DNA from: Carnegiea gigantea
Lineage: Eukaryota > Streptophyta > Magnoliopsida > Caryophyllales > Cactaceae
DNA length: 64,000 nucleotides
Assembly (NCBI GenBank): GCA_029747015.1
Contig: JAKOGI010000124.1
Coordinates: 707,501 to 771,500 of the forward strand
Direction: 5' to 3'
Shown: piece after piece, positions 23,682 to 35,159 of the stretch
Layout: every line of letters starts with the position of its first letter
Numbering within the stretch: position 1 is the first letter of the stretch
The notes under the pieces: model-generated
What the model saw: only the letters and a program-made list of their open reading frames with translations
Database searches by the model: none
What the model was told of the DNA's origin: nothing
Made by a program: the position numbers and the translations under genes

Positions 23682-26600
23682 TTATGCATCAAGATTTAGC
23701 ATTCCAAGTTCATGTCGAAGAAAATTGAATCGCTCTTCGCTTAATGGTTTTGTAAAAATATCAGCTAGTTGAGAGTCAGTAGGTACAAAAACTAACGTGA
23801 CATGTCCTTTTTCAACATGATCGCGAATAAAATGATGACGTACCTCGATATGCTTGGTTCGAGAATGTTGAACTGGATTTTTTGTGATATTAATAGCACT
23901 GGCATTATCGCATTTAATTAGAACTTCTTTGAGATTGATGCCAAAATCTCGTAATTGCTGCATTATCGAAAGTAATTGTGCACAACAAGCGCCAGCAGCG
24001 ATGTACTCTGCTTCTGCCGTTGAACGTGCGACAGAATTTTGTTTTTTGGAATGCCATGAGACTAGGCTTGTCCCAAGAAACTGACAAGTGCCTGATGTAC
24101 TTTTTCTATCGACTTTATATCCTGCATAGTCTGCATCAGTATATCCCACTAAAGAAAATTCTCCCCCTCGAGGGTACCATAGTCCTAGATTTTTAGTTCC
24201 GGCCAGGTATCTGAAGATCCTTTTCACACAAGTTAGATGAGATTCTTTAGGAGAGGCCTGAAATCGAGCGCATAAGCAGACACTAAACATAATATCAGGA
24301 CGACTAGCAGTAAGATACAATAGTGATCCAATCATGCCTCGATAGACCTTCTCACTAACTGGTTTGCCATCTTGGTCAAGGTCTAATTTTTCATTTGTAG
24401 CCATAGGAGTTTTAGCATGTTTGGCTTGATCCATTCCGTATTTCTTTAGGAGTTCATTAATGTATTTGCTTTGATTAATGAATATACCATCTTGGCATTG
24501 TTTAATTTGAAGGCCCAAGAAAAAGGTTAATTCACCCATCATACTCATTTCGAATTCGTTGCTCATAAGATTGGAAAATTCTTCACATAGAGAGGTGTTT
24601 GTAGCTCCAAAAAGTATGTCATCTACATAAATTTGGATGACCATGAAATTATCTCCTTTTGTCTTGGTGAATAATGTTTTATCGATAAGTCCTCTCGTAA
24701 AACCATGGTCTAAGAGAAATTTACTTAATCGCTCATACCAGGCTCGGGGAGCTTGTTTTAGACCATACAAAGCTTTTTGTAGTTTATAGACATGATTTGG
24801 AAAGTCGGGATTTTCAAAACCAGGAGGTTGTTCTACGAAGACTTCTTCTTGCAAGTAGCCATTTAGGAAGGCACATTTTACATCCATTTGATAGAGTTTT
24901 ATGTTCATGTATGAGGCAAAAGCTAATAGTATTCGTATGGCCTCTAGTCGGGCAACAGGGGCAAAGGTTTCATCAAAATCAATACCTTCCTCTTGATTAT
25001 ATCCTTTAGCAACTAATCTTGCTTTATTTCTTATAACATTCCCGGCTTCATCTAATTTATTTTTAAAGACCCATTTTGTTCCTATGACCGGATGGTTACT
25101 TGGTCTTGTCATGAGTGTCCAGACTTGGTTTCGATCAAATTGATTTAACTCTTCTTGCATGGCATTAATCCAATTTGAATCACTAAGTGCTTCTAGATGA
25201 TTTCTTGGTTCTATGTGTGATACAAAAGAAAAGAAAGCACAGAAATTATGCAAGGATGACCGAGTTCTTACCCCAGTGGATATATCTGTTAAGAGGTTAT
25301 CCATTGGGTGAAATGACTTATATTTAAAAATCCTTTGAGTTACCTCATGGCGTGGTGCTTCAGGTGTAGAAATTTCTTTGTTTGTAGGTTCCTTTTCTTC
25401 TTGAGATAGAGTGTCATCTTGTGGATCAGTATTGAGAGGTACCTCTAGTAATTGCTGATCACCAGGATTTACTTCCTTTGGTGTCTCTTCTTCATCATCA
25501 CTGTGCTTGTTCAAGCTAAGGGTCTGTCCTATGGAATCACTTAGCACACCGTCATTTGATTCATCAAAAATCACATGAATGCTTTCTTCAATGCTTTTAG
25601 TGCGTTTGTTATAAATTCTGTATGCCTTACTATGCATAGAGTATCCTACAAAAATTCCTTCGTCACTTCTGGCATCAAGTTTTCCTAGATTATTTTTACC
25701 ATTGTTGTGAACAAAACATTTACATCCAAATGGTCGAAAGTAAGAAATATTAGGTTTATTTCCTTTAAATAATTCATAAGGAGTTCTTTTCAAGATTGGT
25801 CTAATTAAACATCGATTTAGGACATAATTAGCAGTATTTACAGCTTCGGCCCAAAAACTTTGAGAGACATTGCTCTCGCACATCATGGTTCGAGCCATAT
25901 CTTCTAAAGTACGATTTTTTCTTTCAACTACACCATTTTGTTGAGGTGTGCGTGGAGCCGAAAAATTGTGAGCAATTCCATAATTACTACAGAATTCAGT
26001 AAACTCTTTTTGATCAAATTCTCTACCATGGTCGCTTCTTATGAACACAATTGGTGAATTTCTATAAATTTGTAATTGTTTACAGAGTTTAGAAAATTCT
26101 TTAAAAGCTTCATTCTTTTCCTTTAAAAAAGAGACCCATGTGAAGCGGGAATAGTCATCAACAATCACAAGAATGTACTTACTGCGTCCTAAACTTTGTA
26201 TAGATATCGGCCCGCATAAGTCCATGTGAAGCAGTTCTAATGGTCTGGATGTGCTGATATTATTTTTAGGTTTAAAGCTACTACGTACTTGTTTTCCTTT
26301 AGCACAAGCATCACATAAATGGTCATATTCAAATTTGCATGCAGGAAGTCCTCATACTAATTCTTGTTTGGCTAATTTCTTAATAGTATGCATGCTTGCG
26401 TGTCCTAATCTACGATGCCACAGCCAATTATCCTCTACGCGAGTCACTTTAAAACAAGGTAGATTGTGTGAGGGGATATTATCAATGTCTATGGCATACA
26501 CGTTTTCAATTCTAGGTCCACGGAGGGTAATTTTTTCAGATTTTTTATTTTTAACAATGCAGTTTGTTGAGTCAAATGTTACAAGGTTTCCCTTGTCACA

Positions 26601-28559
26601 TAATTGAGATATGCTTAAAAGATTAAACTTCAAGCCATCGACAAGATAAACATTATCAATAGAGTTGGAAGGATCTTTACCAATTTTTCCAACACCGATT
26701 ATTTTGCCTATACCTTTGTCTCCGAATGTAACGCTTCCACATTCTTTCCTTTTGACTTCAGTAAATAATGAGGCATTTCCACTCATGTGCCTTGAACATC
26801 CGCTATCAAGGTACCATAGATCTTTCCCGGATTTTAAGCACACCTACAAAACAGGAAATCAAACCCTTCTACTTCCTTTGGCTTTAAATCGAACTTCAAA
26901 ACCATTGGTTACCAAGTTAGGGGGTCTTGTTCCCTTAGGAACCCATATTTGAACAATTCTAGTAGGTGGTTTCTCAAATGAGCGAGAATATGTAGTATGT
27001 CTAATCTTGGGGTAGTAACTATATGTTTTTGCATCCTTTTCATGTGGAGTAGATTTGACAAAGAAGTTTTTATAGGTTTTCTTTTTGTTTGTATGGTTAT
27101 AGCCAATTCCTTCTTTATTAAATGATGCTCTTTGGGTGCAAAGCAACTTATCCAAGTTTTCTTGACCTTGTGTAAATTTTAGGATCATTTTGTGATCTTC
27201 ATCACATTTGGCTTGTAACTCCTTATTTTTAGTTTCTAGGTTCCTAACTTTGGCTTGAAGGTTATTATTTGATTTTTCAAGAGCCATATTCTTTAGATTC
27301 AAATCTTGAACATTCTTTTTGAGACCTTTATATTTAGATAGATATTTTCGTTCAAGTTTGGCAAAACTAACTAAAGCGTTGATTAATTCTTCTTTAGAAC
27401 AGTCATAGAGAGCCGATGTGTCTACCTCGTCGGTACTTTCGTACTCAAATCTTTCATCGTCCTTTGCCATGAGACATATGTTAGCGGTGTGCTCTTCATC
27501 GCTTTCACTTTCACTGGTGTCGCTATCGCTCCAAGCTGCGATCATTGCTTTCTTACTATCTTTCTTCTTGAATCTTTGTGATTCTCCTTTCTTTTGGATT
27601 AGTTGACAGTCCTTCAGCAAGTGTCCTGGCATGCCACATCCATAACAAGAGCTAACGTTAGTATTGTCTTTATGACTGAACTTACCTTTGGAGAATTTTT
27701 CATTTCTTTTTAATGAGGGCCCTTTTGAGTTGAGTCCTCGTTGATTAAATTTTTTCTTTAACCCCATTTTGTTGAGGCCTCGAACAATCAGTGAGAAGGC
27801 CTCATCATCATTTTCGTTGGCTTCTTCCTCCTCTGATGTGCAATCTTCTTGAATAGCTTTTAAGGCTATTCCTTTCTTTGAGCTTTCTCCATCATCTTCT
27901 TTGAGGTGAATCTCATGTGTCAAGAGTTTCCCCAGAAGATCATCTAGTTCCAACTTCTTGAGATCTTGAGCCTCCTCAATTGCGGTGACCTTCGGTCCCC
28001 ACTTGCTCTTTGGAAGACATCGAAGGATCTTTCTCACCATTTCCTCGTTTGTATAGGTTTTCCCAAGTGACTTTAGATTATTTGTAATGTCCGTGAATCG
28101 TGTAAACATGTCTTTTATCGATTCATCTGTCTGCATTTTGAATAGTTCATATTGATCTATGAACATATTCATTTTAGTTTCACGGACTTGGCTTGTCCCT
28201 TCATATGTAACAATCAGCTTGTTCCAGATTTGCTTAGCTGTATCACAGGCAGAAATTCGGTTACATTCATTAGCATCCAAACCACAATAAAGAATATGCT
28301 TAGCTCTAGAATTCTTTGTAAGTTTTTCCCAGTCAGCACTCGTATACTGATCTTTAGGTTTATCAATCATTTCACCCTTGTCGTTTTTGACCTTAGGAAC
28401 AATGTAAGGGCCATTGTTCACAATTTCCCACAATTCCATGTCAGTTGATTCAATAAAAATTTGCATCGCATTTTTCTAATAAGAAAAATTTGTTCCTTTA
28501 AATAGGGGAGGTCTAACAGTAGAGCGTCCTTCAATATTAACATCTCCTGATAAGGCCAT
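23682..28559 (-). pseudogene. Gag-Pol polyprotein of the Sirevirus-like element, four in-frame stops
   Basis: One frame of 1626 codons from ATG at 28559 to the stop at 23682, with no frameshift. Gag: UBN2-type domain from about residue 30, CX2CX4HX4C knuckle (CYGCGMPGHLLKDC) near residue 307. Protease: DSG (GCSRHM) near 26807. Integrase: HHCC finger, then D780, D843, E879 (D-D-35-E). Reverse transcriptase: YVDD at 1311-1314. RNase H: TDADYAG and AEAEYIA near the end. Premature stops: TAG at 28476-28478 (codon 28), TGA at 26859-26861, TAG at 26844-26846, TGA at 26352-26354, the last splitting the HHCC finger. Each is a single transition from a sense codon. The copy could not make full-length polyprotein. 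Confidence 0.93.
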
Positions 28560-28604
28560 GGTCGTCACCCACTTGACTGTTAAGTCAAAAAGAAGTGTGG
28601 GACT

Positions 28605-28617
28605 GGCTCTGATACCA
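28605..28617 (-). other. Primer binding site, initiator tRNA-Met
   Basis: Minus strand TGGTATCAGAGCC, two bases after the end of the 5' LTR. This is the usual copia primer site, complementary to the 3' end of initiator tRNA-Met. Confidence 0.95.
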
Positions 28618-28619
28618 AT

Positions 28620-29685
28620 TGAAGACTTAGATCGCCCTAGAGGGGGGTGAATAGGGTGATTGCAGAAATAAATTCAAAGCTGAAATCAAAATGCAGAATT
28701 TAAATGGAGACAATGCACAAGGATATTTTAACGAGGTTGGGCCTCAATCAGGCTTAATCCCCGCCTAGAGTTATCCAACTCTAGGATTCAACGCTCTACT
28801 TTTCTTATTAAGATGAACCTTCACACTTTCTTTCAGAGCACCACACTCTAAAGATCCCAACAACCTAAACCAACCACTGATTTAAGCTTGGGAGGAGTTG
28901 TGACCTCACACCAACTCTTTCGTTCACTCCTTAATAAGAATTTCTCAAGATCTCTCAAGACTTTTGATTACAATTTAATTCTCAGTATAATGCAATTCTT
29001 TTGATCTCAATACAAAGCGCAGTATAGTGTATATCTCAATGCTTTTTTTCACTTGCTTGGCTTCTTCTCTTCTTCCTTCAGCCCCTATTTATAGGATTAA
29101 GTAGCCATATGCTGATTTGTCCAAGAAGGAAGTTATCTCCATATCATATTTGATTTTGATCTTGTGATCTTCTCCAATAAGAAAGTATTTGCTTACAATC
29201 TCTTCTCTTGCCTTTTGAACATGTAAAACTCTTGGCAACAAAATATATTATCAATAAAATCATGCAATATAATCTTTATGAGATCAAATTTAAAAAAACA
29301 AATTTGATATTGCAAGAATATTAATAATATTGCTAGAATATTGAAATAAGGGCAATATCATTTTGTCATGGCTAGAATTAAGGATATTTAATCAAGTAAA
29401 ATCCTTTTAATTAATATTTGCCTAGCATAATAATATCTTTCCTTTAATCATATTTGCATACAATCTTTCTAATCACATAAATTAAATATGCACACAATCT
29501 TCGATAGTATTCAAGAAAATAATTATGATATGCATATAATCTTTCATATTTTCTTTATAATTTTTGTTATGATTCTACTACTATATATTGCTTCTCTTTT
29601 CATGTGTTATATCTTTTGAATGCAACAACTTAATTTCTAATTTTGTGTTTCATCAAAATATTTGTAATTACTAAATAAGTCAACA
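28620..29685 (-). repeat. 5' LTR of the Sirevirus-like element
   Basis: 1066 bp, about 99% identical to 21676-22742. Differences seen include a one-base change in the G run near 28644 and substitutions near 29019, 29098 and 29652. Confidence 0.92.
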
Positions 29686-30130
29686 ATGCTTACACATGCA
29701 CAATTATACATATGTACCCTATTCAAATATTCCGTCTTTCATACCCTCTATAGTCCAGCTATTTATAAATCACAATTACAACAGTCCTTGAGAATTGCAC
29801 ACTAGTACACTTCTTTTTTTTTTCCTCCTTTTTTCCTCAAAACAGTACTTTTTGTTGTGCCTCTACCATACTCTGAAGCGAGTATGCTCTCAAAAGCGAC
29901 ATCAGCAAAAATTTATTAAAATAGTCTATATGGCAAAAATACCTAGGGCAAAAATATATGGGACAAGTGAAAGCATATGTTCCTATCAGCGTATAAGAAT
30001 TCACGAGTAAACAATATGCCTCGTAGCAATTGAACACCAGACTTCTTAGCATAAAAAAATAGAACAAATGGAAGGTTAAATGAGGTGAACTCACCATATC
30101 CAGCTGCCCACAAAAAGCAGTAGAAGCCCA
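29686..30130. other. Flank between copia element and RS-rich pseudogene
   Basis: No domain. On the minus strand it lies just 3' of the stop of the RS-rich frame and would be its 3' untranslated or intron sequence (a GTGAGT donor-like word occurs near 30090). Confidence 0.4.
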
Positions 30131-31681
30131 TTACCGCCTCCTTCTACAGTCCTCATCATGTCTGTCTGACTCATACCTTCTGTGGTCATCAGACCTGGGC
30201 CTCCTGGATGAGTCCCTATCCTTCTCATTCCTTCTGTGTTCATACTTATCTTGCTCCCTCCTCTCACTTCTACTTGTCTGCTCTTGCTCCCTTCCTTCAT
30301 GATTTTTGTTTGTATGCTCTTCTTCCTCCCTTTTAACTCTCTTTCTGCCTCCGTGTTCATCTTCACCCCCTCTATCTGGTTTCCTTTCTCCTTGGTCACC
30401 TTCCTCCTTTCTCTCACACTTCCTGCTTCTCTGCTCATCCCCTCCCCGCCTTTCCCTCGTCCTCCTTACTGACTCATCCTGCTCTCTCCTCCCATGCTTT
30501 TGGCCTCTTTGCTCCCCCTCCTCCCTCCTGTCTCACTTTCTATGAGGCTGCACATCTTCCTCATCCCTTTCTTGTTTTCTAACTCTGTGATCATTTTCCT
30601 CCCACCCATCACGTCTTCTAGTTTCACGCTTATCATCTTCATTCCTTTGATGTTTTTTGCTAGCATATGTGTCTTCCTCCCTCTTTTCTAACTTTCTACT
30701 TTGCTCCTCATCCTCTTCCCTCCTTTGCAGCCTTCTCCGATGCCCATCTTCCTCCTCCCTCTCACGCCTACTTAGATGGTCATTTTTAACCCTCTGTTCC
30801 CCCTTTCTCTTCCTATAACCCTTTTCCTCCTTTCTTTCTTGCTTTACCCTCTCATTGTCATCTTCATCTAGTTCCAAGTTTTTCCTCTGATTGTCATCTG
30901 CCACCTTTTCTTGCTTTCTCCTTTCTCGGTCATCTTTCACCTTGTCTTGCGTTCTACTGCTTGGCAAGTCGTTCCTTCTCTTTTCTGACTTCTTGTTGAC
31001 GTGTTGCCCTTCCTCCCTTCTTTCATATTTCCTGGGTGTATCTTGCAGTTCTTTCTTCTCATGCTTCCTATAAGTTTGCTCATCCTCATCCCTATCCTGC
31101 CGCCTCCTATTGTCCTCAACAAAGTCAGAGCTTTTTTCAGCATATCTTTTCTTAGGCTTCATTCTGCCTTTTTGATGCCTTCGCTGGTTGTCATCATCAG
31201 AATCGTCATCTTCAGAATCATGTCATCTTCTCCTGTGACTCTGCACCTGTTTGGCTTCATGATCTGGATCACTATCATCTTTATCTGAATCATGCCTCCT
31301 CCTCCTCTGATTTTTCTCCGCAAATTCACTTCCTGAATTATGCCTCTTTGGAACTCTGGAATTTTTGCGAGTCCCCTGTCTACGTGCTTCATAGTCACTA
31401 TCCGAACTAGAATCATTACCATCATCGAAGATGTTTCTCTTGGATATCTTGGCAGAACTGTGCTTTCTATTTCTTTCTTGTTCAAAATCAGTTTCTAACT
31501 TGCTAGCAAGCTTCCTGTCACTTTCTGAATCAAAAAAGTCATCGCTTTCACTGGAGATCCTTTTCTTTGACATCTTGGCAGATCTACGCTTTTGACTTCT
31601 TTCATGTTCCAAGGACACATCACTATAACTAGAGTTGGTTTTCTTGGAAATTGTTGAACACAACTGGTTATAAAATGTAAG
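30131..31681 (-). pseudogene. Arg/Lys/Glu/Ser-rich (RS/RE-type) exon, two in-frame stops
   Basis: One continuous minus-strand frame of about 515 codons, ending TAA at 30131-30133. The first 140 residues carry Ser/Asp/Glu clusters (SSESDDFFDSESD, NDSSSDSDYE) between Arg/Lys-rich stretches; the rest is almost purely Arg, Lys, Glu, Asp and Gln. This is the composition of nuclear splicing-associated tails, but no folded domain is present, so I cannot name the gene. Two TGA codons break it, at about 31223-31225 and 30533-30535, each one transition from CGA. Upstream, the frame stays open to a possible acceptor (CCAG) near 31664 and is then cut by the copia LTR at 31682. No 5' exons are recognisable beyond that element (39480 on). 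Most likely the last exon of a host gene or its copy, now dead; alternatively a readable low-complexity frame. Confidence 0.6.
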
Positions 31682-31978
31682 TGTTGGTCGGGCCCAATAA
31701 GTTTAGACCCAACGGCCACTTATGTTGCCTAGGGCAACAATCCTAGCCACACCCCAAACTATATAAGGGGTGTTTAGGGGGTTGGTAAGAAACATACTGA
31801 TATTACATCTCTCATATTCTCCTAATTCTCTCTCACGGCTGAGCCACCATCCGTCGGGCTCTTGGATTTAGGACGTGGCACATTAAAGCGACTCTAGTAG
31901 CCGCTTGGTCTTCTTATATTATCGTGGACTATTACCGACAGTATACTTCCGCATTCAGGTTAGTCCTATCTTCCTACA
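31682..31978 (+). repeat. 5' LTR, plus-strand copia
   Basis: TGTTGGTCGGG...CTTCCTACA. Contains a TATATAAGGGG box at about 31761-31771, a plausible TATA promoter for the element. Confidence 0.93.
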
Positions 31979-31979
31979 G

Positions 31980-31992
31980 TGGTATCAGAGCC
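31980..31992 (+). other. Primer binding site, initiator tRNA-Met
   Basis: TGGTATCAGAGCC one base after the LTR end, canonical for copia. Confidence 0.95.
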
Positions 31993-32639
31993 TAAACTGA
32001 TCGGATTAGTCCCGTTTAATGCGTTTTAAAAATCTGATCAATAAGCATGCTTAGATTCCAAAACATGACTGCATAATCAGTTGTTTTAATTTCTGTAATT
32101 ATGCGACTAAAAGCATGCTTCTGTATCCTTAATATCGTGTATTGGCTAAAGATTAGTTTTTTAATTGTGCTCACTGATTATGTGTTAATCCGTCCTCCAA
32201 ATTGATTATTTTACAACCACATAGCGTTGGAATAACAAGATTGAAAATCTAGTCATGATAACTGATTAACGTGTATGCCAAGAACGCTTAACATGTTTAT
32301 ATGCTACAAGTATGATTCTTTATGCGATTATATGTTAATCGAAGTTATGCCCAGATTAATCAAGTTCATGCTTAAATCTGCCTATGCCTTGTAAAATTAG
32401 CATGCCCAGTTAAAGTCACCTATTAACAAAAGGAGTTAATTTTTTACTGATAACTCATGATTCCAATTGGTCAAATTCATGAATAAACTGAATTATGATG
32501 CAATCAGAAGGCTTGATTATTTATACAACTGAGTACAAATTATGATAAATCAATTTCATGAATGTACTATTAGTATGGGACTGTGTGTGCACATTAAACC
32601 CTACTCGGACTTGTTCTTATGCCCGTTGAATTCTTGATA

Positions 32640-33470
32640 GCAGCATGATTGTGAAACCCAAAACCTTAACCCTAACTTCCCCTCTGCCTGAAACACGGCC
32701 TCGGCTAAATTAAAAAAAAAAAAAAAAAGACAAAGGAACTGGGGGAAGGGGGCCCGAGACCCTAACCCCCCTCTCTGCCCCGAAACCCTAACCTTAGCAA
32801 GGCAGCGGTATAGACCTTAGTGGTCTACCACCCAGTCTGTCTCCACCGTCGATGCCTTTGTGGCAGCTGTGGCGGCGGACCCCGCGAGGCCTTGATGGCC
32901 CTCGCTGACCGTCGCGGAATTACCCAACCAAAACCCAAAAAAAAAAAAAAAAAGATGGGTAGAAGAGAAAAGGAAATCGGGTTTACCCATCAGAAAACAC
33001 CGTGGAGGGGTGGCGCGTGACCGTCACGTGCCACCAACGAAGGTCGTTTTCACGATCTTCTTCCTCCCAAAGCCCCTCTGCACCGCCGATCTGCGCAGCC
33101 ATCGAAAGAAAACCAGGAAATGCACCATTTTTGGAAGCGCGTGTATTCATGCGCCACCGCCTCAGTGGCGCGTCGGGCGCGTTTGTCACTTCCTCAAACT
33201 CGTTTCCGGCTGATCTACATCGTGGCAACCTCGATTCTCATCGGGCGAGCGTAGTTTGAAGGCTAAGGACTTTCCAATGTGGCGGTGTGGCAGTGGACAT
33301 CATTTGGGAACCATTGAAACAAACCGAAAAAGGGTTGTGGGGACTGCCGTGGTCACGACAGCCAGAGGCTAGAAAGGAGCTTCGTGCCCTTGGCCATGGC
33401 ATCGTGGAAGTCCAATGGGCAGAGGGGTTGAGGAAGGTGGAGAGAGTTCGAAGGCAGAGGGACACCGAGA

Positions 33471-33504
<34 letters not shown>

Positions 33505-33660
33505 CGAACGAACACAAAGGGAGAGAGGGTTAAGGTTAGAGTGAGGGAGTGAGCTAACTCGCTCATAAATACCAAGCCTTAATTTTGTTTTTGGGCCACC
33601 TTCTTCTTTGGTTTTCTTTCTGAGTTTCATTTTGCAATGGGCCGATCTTGTACTGTGGAC
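32640..33660 (+). other. GC-richer block in copia leader
   Basis: About 1 kb, distinctly richer in G and C than its surroundings, with oligo-A runs (32710-32728, 32938-32953) and a GA microsatellite at 33472-33502. Several short overlapping frames on both strands, none with a domain. The minus-strand copia has a matching block at 50330-51240. Confidence 0.65.
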
Positions 33661-33869
33661 TAAAATTGTTTTCGGCTGTTTTTTTTTTTTTTTGTTTTGG
33701 GCCGAATTATTTTTCAGCCATTATTGTTTAATTATTATCATTAGTCATAGCATGATTTTAATTGAATTATAATGATATTCAAGTTGACAAACTTTCATGC
33801 AGTTAATTCATTTGTTGAATTAAGGTTTCAAATTAGGTTTAATCCCGAATGCATGATTTCGTTATAAAA

Positions 33870-34870
33870 ACATTAATATGTTTAATTTCATATATAAATT
33901 CGTTTTATATATGCATCAACTTGACATTTTCTTGACTGAGTAGCTTGTTATTGATCCATTGGGTTGACATTATATGAATTTGTTTCATATACAAAATTAG
34001 TGTGTATGACGTAAATTTGTTTTACTCGAGCTCAATAAATATCTACATAATATAAAGATCCCCTTGATTGCTAAATGAATATGTTTTATAAGTTATATTA
34101 TATGAATATGTTTTATATAATATTCTGTCACATGAATATGTTTCATGATTTAATAATTTTACGCAAAAACATGAGCAATTACGAATTGGTTAGTTGTTCT
34201 ATCATTCTTGTAGTTAATAAAAATGATTCATTAAGCGTTACATGAACTAGTTTCATGCTGTTATTTGGATACATAGAGTATTAGATTATTTTGTGAATCT
34301 GTTTCATGAAATTTAAATTTGCAATATTATATGAATGCGTTTTATATAATTTGCGAGCTTTACTATGAACTTGTTTCATCCAAATTTTAATATTATATAG
34401 ATCTGTTCTATGTATAATTAATTGTGACTAATATTTGAATATATTTCATATTACAAAGTATATTGCGTTCGATTACATGGATACATTTCATGTCAATCAC
34501 CAATTACTAGTATTATATAAATTAACGTGTTATATATATATGAACTGTAGTAAACTTGCTAATTGTTTTAGCACTTTTTTCTTACCCAAATTAATGAATG
34601 TAGATTCGTTTCATGTTACCTGCTAATTGTGTAATATAGCGGCATTTTATGAATTGATTTTATGAAATTTAAATTTGTAATATTATAAATATGTTTTATA
34701 ATTTGCGAGTAATATTTGAATAAGTTTCATATAATTATATAAATGTGTTTTATATATTGCTATTTGGGCATTTTATGAAATTTTTTTTGTAACATGCTAT
34801 TATTCAAATATGTTTAGCATTATAGATTCATTTTATTATATAAATGTGTTTTATATAATAATTTGAATTT
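33870..34870 (+). repeat. Array of short palindromes in copia leader
   Basis: At least a dozen copies of a stem-loop word such as ATATGAATATGTTTTATAT or CATGAACTAGTTTCATG, 30-80 bp apart. The arms vary in a paired way (CATGAA with TTCATG, ATATAAA with TTTATAT) while the loop stays close to TNTGTT. The same array recurs in the other copia element at 49010-50180. Not explained by coding or simple AT bias. Confidence 0.7.
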
Positions 34871-35159
34871 TATGTTTGGTATGTCATTGATAGAGTTCTA
34901 AACGACATATTAGTAGTTACAAACAATGAGATAACTTCATGTAAATTTAGTTTACATTAAGTTGGATATCTTTGTGATATATCTGAAATGTTAATTTGTT
35001 TAACCATAATATTCTCCATAAATTATGTTTTATGGAAAATTGTGATAAATAAGTTATAAAAACTTCTAATTCATGCTTGTATGAGATGATTATGAGTTTA
35101 GCGAAATTTTCGATCATACGACATGGATAATGGAGTTTTTGATAATTTATTTATTTGAA

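Larger units (their letters stand above)
21676..29685 (-). mobile_element. Sirevirus-like Ty1/copia retrotransposon
   Basis: Complete element: LTRs of 1067 and 1066 bp (21676-22742, 28620-29685), primer site 28605-28617, gag-pol on the minus strand, polypurine tract 22743-22755. I count about ten substitutions between LTRs, near 99% identity, so it is young. Domain order Gag, protease, integrase, reverse transcriptase, RNase H is copia order. The RNase H words [15 protein letters not shown] and the protease words LWYLDSGCSRHM are typical of the SIRE/Maximus lineage (lineage from memory of the family). The flanks are ATAAC and ATGCT, so no target duplication is evident. Confidence 0.93.

Noticed and set aside
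30236..31288. Plus-strand Ser/Leu/Pro-rich frames
   Set aside because: Shadows of the minus-strand Arg/Glu-rich frame, produced by its biased codons.
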